Part shown: positions 42,684 through 45,810 of the stretch, one piece after another
Numbering within the stretch: position 1 is the first letter of the stretch
How the letters are laid out: the number at the start of each line of letters is the position of its first letter
DNA from: Campylobacterales bacterium
Lineage (GTDB): Bacteria; Campylobacterota; Campylobacteria; Campylobacterales; Nitratiruptoraceae
Assembly (NCBI GenBank): GCA_027082175.1
Contig: JALWIX010000069.1
Location: 1-45,810, forward strand
DNA length: 45,810 nucleotides
Reading direction: 5' to 3'
Program-made: the position numbers and the translations under genes
Notes under the pieces: model-generated
The model's input: only the letters and a program-made list of their open reading frames with translations
Told to the model about the DNA's origin: nothing
The model's database searches: none

Positions 42684-43406
42684 TTGAATAAACCTAGTTT
42701 TCATTTGATGTATATATTGCCTAATCTTTTTACCGCTGCAAGCGCGTTTATTGGCGTTATAAGTATCATAGCGGCTTCCAAAGGCGAATTTCAAAAGGCC
42801 GCTTGGCTTATACTTTTGTCATTGATATTTGACGGCATAGACGGACGAGTAGCAAGACTTACCCATACTACTAGTAAGTTTGGTGTAGAGTTTGACTCTT
42901 TAGCCGATATTGTCGCTTTTGGCGTTGCTCCGGCTATGCTTTTATATTTTTGTTGCGGTTATGAATATGGAAAATTTGGCTCTTTGGTATCTGCTATGTT
43001 CGTAGTTTTCGGTGCGATTAGACTAGCTAGATTTAACGTTATGGCGCCTTCTAGCGAGCCGTCGCTTTTTATAGGATTGCCTATACCAACCGCTGCGGTC
43101 TTTGTAGCTGTATGGATTTTGCTTTTTCAAGAGTATCCGATGTTGCTCAAATATTCCTATTTGCTTCTGATTGGCGCTCTGCTTTGTGCATTTTTAATGG
43201 TTAGTAATATAAGGTATCCTAGTTTTAAAAAATTGGAGTTAAAAAAAATTAATGCCATAAAAATCTTGATAATTTTGGTTATTGTTTTATCTCTTTTGTA
43301 TCTTTTTCCTATTGAAGGCATAACTATACTTACTACGTTTTATATACTTTATGGTATTTTTAGAGCGGTATATTTTGTTTGGCTTAGAAAAAAGAGAAAA
43401 ATATAG
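42684..43406 (+). CDS. pssA: CDP-diacylglycerol-serine O-phosphatidyltransferase
   Basis: This integral membrane enzyme (240 aa) makes phosphatidylserine from CDP-diacylglycerol and serine. The CDP-alcohol phosphatidyltransferase motif DGx2ARx8Gx3Dx3D is complete in DGRVARLTHTTSKFGVEFDS plus the following LAD, at about 52-75. Hydrophobic helices surround it (LPNLFTAASAFIGVISIIAA, AMFVVFGAIRLARF). The start is TTG 42684, two bases after the upstream TAA, with AAAGGG upstream. Its product is the precursor of phosphatidylethanolamine, but the adjacent decarboxylase-like protein may be inactive, so a true psd should be elsewhere. Confidence 0.94.
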   Translation: MNKPSFHLMYILPNLFTAASAFIGVISIIAASKGEFQKAAWLILLSLIFDGIDGRVARLTHTTSKFGVEFDSLADIVAFGVAPAMLLYFCCGYEYGKFGSLVSAMFVVFGAIRLARFNVMAPSSEPSLFIGLPIPTAAVFVAVWILLFQEYPMLLKYSYLLLIGALLCAFLMVSNIRYPSFKKLELKKINAIKILIILVIVLSLLYLFPIEGITILTTFYILYGIFRAVYFVWLRKKRKI

Positions 43407-43412
43407 TATAAT
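43407..43412 (+). promoter_or_regulatory. -10 element for the leu leader and leuA
   Basis: TATAAT immediately after the pssA stop (TATAGTATAATAATGG). A transcript from about 43419 would give a leader of about 160 nt before leuA, containing the 25-codon ORF. There is no visible -35 box. Confidence 0.6.
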
Positions 43413-43441
43413 AATGGAAAAAAATTATCAAAGGAAAATAT

Positions 43442-43519
43442 ATGAGTGATACAGGTGTTATTAAAGCGATTAAGATTCTTCCTAAAATTGAGATTAAAAA
43501 CCTCCTCCTGCGCTTCTGA
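43442..43519 (+). CDS. Probable leucine leader peptide (leuL-like)
   Basis: This 25-codon ORF is absent from the supplied track. It starts at ATG 43442 with AAAGGAAAA upstream, reads MSDTGVIKAIKILPKIEIKN, then three successive Leu codons CTC CTC CTG, Arg CGC, Phe and TGA. CTC, CTG and CGC are rare in this AT-rich genome, where TTA, TTG, CTT and AGA dominate. A Leu run just before the stop, a promoter-like TATAAT upstream and leuA 60 bp downstream match transcription-attenuation leader peptides. A seven-T run follows at 43537-43543, but I could not find a convincing terminator stem, so control may be translational or Rho-dependent. It could also be a chance ORF. Confidence 0.6.
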   Translation: MSDTGVIKAIKILPKIEIKNLLLRF

Positions 43520-43579
43520 CATCTTTTTATAGACAGTTTTTTTAAATACTCAAAACATTTTTAATTCAAAGGATAGAAA

Positions 43580-45133
43580 ATGAGCGATATAGTAAAAATA
43601 TTCGATACGACTTTAAGAGACGGCGAACAAAGTCCCGGTGCTTCTATGAATACGGAAGAGAAGATACAGATAGCAAAACAGCTTGAAAAACTTGGAGTAG
43701 ATATTATAGAAGCTGGTTTTGCGGCGGCAAGCCCGGGAGATTTTGAAGCTATATATAGAATAAGCCAAATTGTGAAAAACAGTACCGTGTGTTCTTTGGC
43801 AAGAGCCGTTGAAAAAGATATAACAGCGGCAGGAGAGGCTATAAAACCGGCAAAAAAGAAAAGAATACACACTTTTATAGCTACAAGCGATATTCACATG
43901 AAATATAAGCTTAGAATGAGTCCCGAAGAGGTTATAAAAAGAGCGGTTGAAGCTGTGAAAATGGCAGGAGAATTTACCGACGACGTAGAGTTTAGTTGTG
44001 AAGATGCCGGTAGAAGCGAAATGAGTTTTTTAAAAGAGATAATAGATGAGGCTATAAAAGCAGGCGCTAAAACTATCAATATACCGGATACCGTCGGATA
44101 TAGATTGCCTCACGAGATGGGCGGGATGATTAAAGAGTTAAAAGAGTATATTGGCGATAGAGCTATAATTTCCGTTCATTGCCATAACGATTTGGGACTT
44201 GCTACCGCAAACTCTTTATATAGTGTTTTAAACGGAGCAAGGCAGGTTGAGTGCACCATAAATGGACTTGGCGAACGAGCGGGAAATGCGGCTTTGGAAG
44301 AAGTTGTGATGGCTATAAAAACAAGGAAGGATATCTTTGACGGTGTTGAAACAAATATAAATACAAAAGAGATTTATCCTACTAGCCGTTTAGTTGCAGC
44401 TATTACGGGTATCGAACCTCAGCCAAATAAAGCTATTGTCGGTAGAAACGCTTTTGCTCATGAAAGCGGCATCCATCAAGACGGAGTATTGAAACATAAA
44501 GAGACTTACGAGATAATGAGAGCCGAAGATATAGGGTTTGAGACAAATGCGATAGTTTTGGGTAAACACTCGGGACGCCACGCTTTTAAGGAGAGAATTA
44601 AATCTTTAGGCTTTGATTTGAGTGATGATGAAATTAACAAAGCCTTTGAGAGATTTAAGATATTGGCGGATAGAAAAAAAGAGATAACTGACGATGATTT
44701 AAGGATGATAATAACTAGCGAATTAACTAGCATACCTGAGATTTATAAGCTTAAAAAGTTACAGATAAACGACTGTAGTGAAGGTGTACCTAGCGCCGCG
44801 GTAACAATAGAGTATAATGGAAAAGAGATAACAGATGCCGGTATTGGCGACGGCACTATTGACGCCATATTTAAAACTATTGATAGAATAAGCGGTTATA
44901 ACGGTACGTTGAACGATTATGAAGTGAAAGCTGTAAGCAAAGGAAAAGATGCTTTGGCTAAAGTCGTAGTCAAAGTCGTATTTGACGAAAACAAACCTGC
45001 GGTTATCGGTCATGGTTTAAGCATAGATACTATGATGGCTAGCGCGAAAGCCTATATAGGAGCTTTAAACAGCTATATTTCTATGAAAGATATATTAAAG
45101 AAAAAAAGCTGCGTAGAAGGAGACGATATATAG
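43580..45133 (+). CDS. leuA: 2-isopropylmalate synthase
   Basis: The first committed enzyme of leucine synthesis, condensing acetyl-CoA with 2-oxoisovalerate. The 517-aa long form has the catalytic barrel starting [17 protein letters not shown] at about 6, [17 protein letters not shown] with the metal-binding His pair, [26 protein letters not shown] and [10 protein letters not shown]. The C-terminal LeuA regulatory domain (about 390-500), including [15 protein letters not shown], mediates leucine feedback. ATG 43580 has AAAGGATAG upstream. The 60-bp leader between the putative peptide and the start, plus feedback inhibition, suggest two levels of leucine control. It ends in a terminator. Confidence 0.96.
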   Translation: MSDIVKIFDTTLRDGEQSPGASMNTEEKIQIAKQLEKLGVDIIEAGFAAASPGDFEAIYRISQIVKNSTVCSLARAVEKDITAAGEAIKPAKKKRIHTFIATSDIHMKYKLRMSPEEVIKRAVEAVKMAGEFTDDVEFSCEDAGRSEMSFLKEIIDEAIKAGAKTINIPDTVGYRLPHEMGGMIKELKEYIGDRAIISVHCHNDLGLATANSLYSVLNGARQVECTINGLGERAGNAALEEVVMAIKTRKDIFDGVETNINTKEIYPTSRLVAAITGIEPQPNKAIVGRNAFAHESGIHQDGVLKHKETYEIMRAEDIGFETNAIVLGKHSGRHAFKERIKSLGFDLSDDEINKAFERFKILADRKKEITDDDLRMIITSELTSIPEIYKLKKLQINDCSEGVPSAAVTIEYNGKEITDAGIGDGTIDAIFKTIDRISGYNGTLNDYEVKAVSKGKDALAKVVVKVVFDENKPAVIGHGLSIDTMMASAKAYIGALNSYISMKDILKKKSCVEGDDI

Positions 45134-45164
45134 CAGGTCAAGTTTATACTTGGCCTGGGTTTTT
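45134..45164 (+). terminator. Intrinsic terminator of leuA
   Basis: CAGGTCAAG TTTATA CTTGGCCTG forms a 9-bp stem (one G-T pair) directly after the leuA TAG, followed by GGTTTTT. The convergent PilZ gene ends inside it, so its last residues (NPGQV) are encoded by the hairpin. Confidence 0.8.
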
Positions 45165-45810
45165 ATGAATATTAAGTAGTTTTTTCACTTTTTTTAAAAA
45201 GCACTCCTGTACATTTATAAATTTTAAACCGATTTGATAACTCTCATCTTGTAAGATATATTTTATCTTTGCTTCTGTTGATTTAAATCCATTACCAAAT
45301 AAAATATTTAATGAGACTGTTTTGTTTTTATCTATATCAATATTTTTCTCATTTGTTGCTATTTGAGCACCCTCTAAACAGATATTTTCAACCAAACAGT
45401 TAAATGAACTTATAAATCCTTTTTGGGTTCTATAAGTCAATTTTGCTTTCAAATTGGTTTGATATCTATCATGAACTCTTCTTTCTCTATTTGATAATGA
45501 GGTACTATGTTCAGTTGTGACAATACATCCGCTTTCTCCAAAATCGATAGATATTATCTTTGTATTAAATTTATAAAATCGTTTATCTTCATATCTCGAA
45601 AAACCTATCTCTATTTTTTCATCTTTGTTTAAATATCCTATATAACTACAGTCAATATGCCAAAATAGTTTTGTTTCAGAATTTCTTTGAAGAGCTAAAG
45701 GGATATTGTTTTTATTGATGATTACTGCTTTTTGTCCTTTTTTGATATGTTTTGTACTAGAAAGAGCATATTTTGTGTCATAAAAGTTTAGTTTTTCTCT
45801 TATATTATTA
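45144..45810 (-). CDS. PilZ-domain protein (5' end outside window)
   Basis: The frame is open from the window edge to TAA 45144, at least 222 codons; the track start at TTG 45452 is internal. The N-terminal part seen (about 120 residues: KLNFYDTKYALSSTKHIKKG, DCSYIGYLNKDEKIEIGFSR) is a beta-rich domain, possibly YcgR-like. The C-terminal PilZ domain begins with NRERRVHDRYQTNLKAKLTY, holding the RxxxR c-di-GMP motif, followed by VENICLEGAQI, where the usual D/NxSxxG has Cys for Ser. It probably binds c-di-GMP and influences motility or surface polysaccharide. It converges on leuA. Confidence 0.8.
   Translation of the reverse strand, partial: NNIREKLNFYDTKYALSSTKHIKKGQKAVIINKNNIPLALQRNSETKLFWHIDCSYIGYLNKDEKIEIGFSRYEDKRFYKFNTKIISIDFGESGCIVTTEHSTSLSNRERRVHDRYQTNLKAKLTYRTQKGFISSFNCLVENICLEGAQIATNEKNIDIDKNKTVSLNILFGNGFKSTEAKIKYILQDESYQIGLKFINVQECFLKKVKKLLNIHKNPGQV

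Noticed and set aside
43520-43579. Terminator hairpin for leuA attenuation
   Set aside because: A T7 run exists at 43537-43543, but the bases before it do not form a stem of more than three pairs that I could find.
45144-45452. 102-aa stand-alone PilZ protein
   Set aside because: The frame stays open to the right edge of the window and the RxxxR motif lies upstream of the proposed TTG start.

Overview
The window looks like chromosome of a low-GC Campylobacterota (Epsilonproteobacteria), probably an environmental or vent-type relative of Nitratiruptor, Sulfurimonas or Nautilia. The order prmA-ftsH-psd-related-pssA, the ccoI/ccoS plus cytochrome c553 block, the heptose and heptosyltransferase genes, a PglB-type oligosaccharyltransferase and a complete pseudaminic acid operon all fit; genus is not resolvable by eye. 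No rRNA, tRNA or CRISPR was seen.

Layout. (1) 1-5490: end of a glycan locus (WbpV-like reductase end, WbpL/WecA-like sugar-1-P transferase, WbpM/PglF-like dehydratase, PglB). Together these could make an N-acetylated 6-deoxyhexosamine, load it on undecaprenyl phosphate and transfer the finished glycan to protein. (2) 5575-10146: a small membrane protein, a short asparaginase-domain protein, the cbb3 oxidase copper ATPase CcoI, CcoS, a remnant four-helix-bundle (4HB) gene, a 34-residue membrane ORF and a cytochrome c553. (3) 10322-21965: ADP-heptose synthesis (gmhB, hldD, hldE, gmhA) interrupted by a 4HB gene, an inverted-repeat element and a nucleotidyltransferase/HEPN pair, then a minus-strand LPS core operon (heptosyltransferases, GT4 enzymes, a frameshifted O-antigen ligase, a surface carbohydrate protein). 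(4) 22043-28335: pseudaminic acid operon (pseB, pseC, SpsF-like cytidylyltransferase, pseG-pseH fusion, pseI). (5) 28328-35726, minus strand: GT4, GT2, a second MNT/HEPN pair, UDP-glucuronate 4-epimerase, a third (broken) 4HB gene, ugd, an LpxL-like acyltransferase and waaC. (6) 35816-45810: PolB-like exonuclease, PDC sensor membrane protein, hisH, hisA, prmA, ftsH, psd-related, pssA, a probable leucine leader peptide and leuA, ending in a PilZ gene cut by the window edge.

The most unusual signal is a family of degenerate short-unit repeats, mostly 7 or 8 bp per unit, GT/GA-rich on one strand. In at least three places G-rich and C-rich arms face each other as inverted repeats around a 4HB (23S rRNA intervening-sequence protein, PF05635/TIGR02436) gene: one intact and two decayed copies. 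Elsewhere the same kind of arms occur without the gene, as G-arm/C-arm pairs or single arms. They sit at the ends of genes and supply their last codons and stops, supply the start of hldE and probably of waaF, or lie in frame inside ccoI, waaF and ugd. I interpret them as a mobile or formerly mobile element family with MITE-like derivatives, structurally reminiscent of rRNA intervening sequences. Mobility is inference; the geometry is directly visible.
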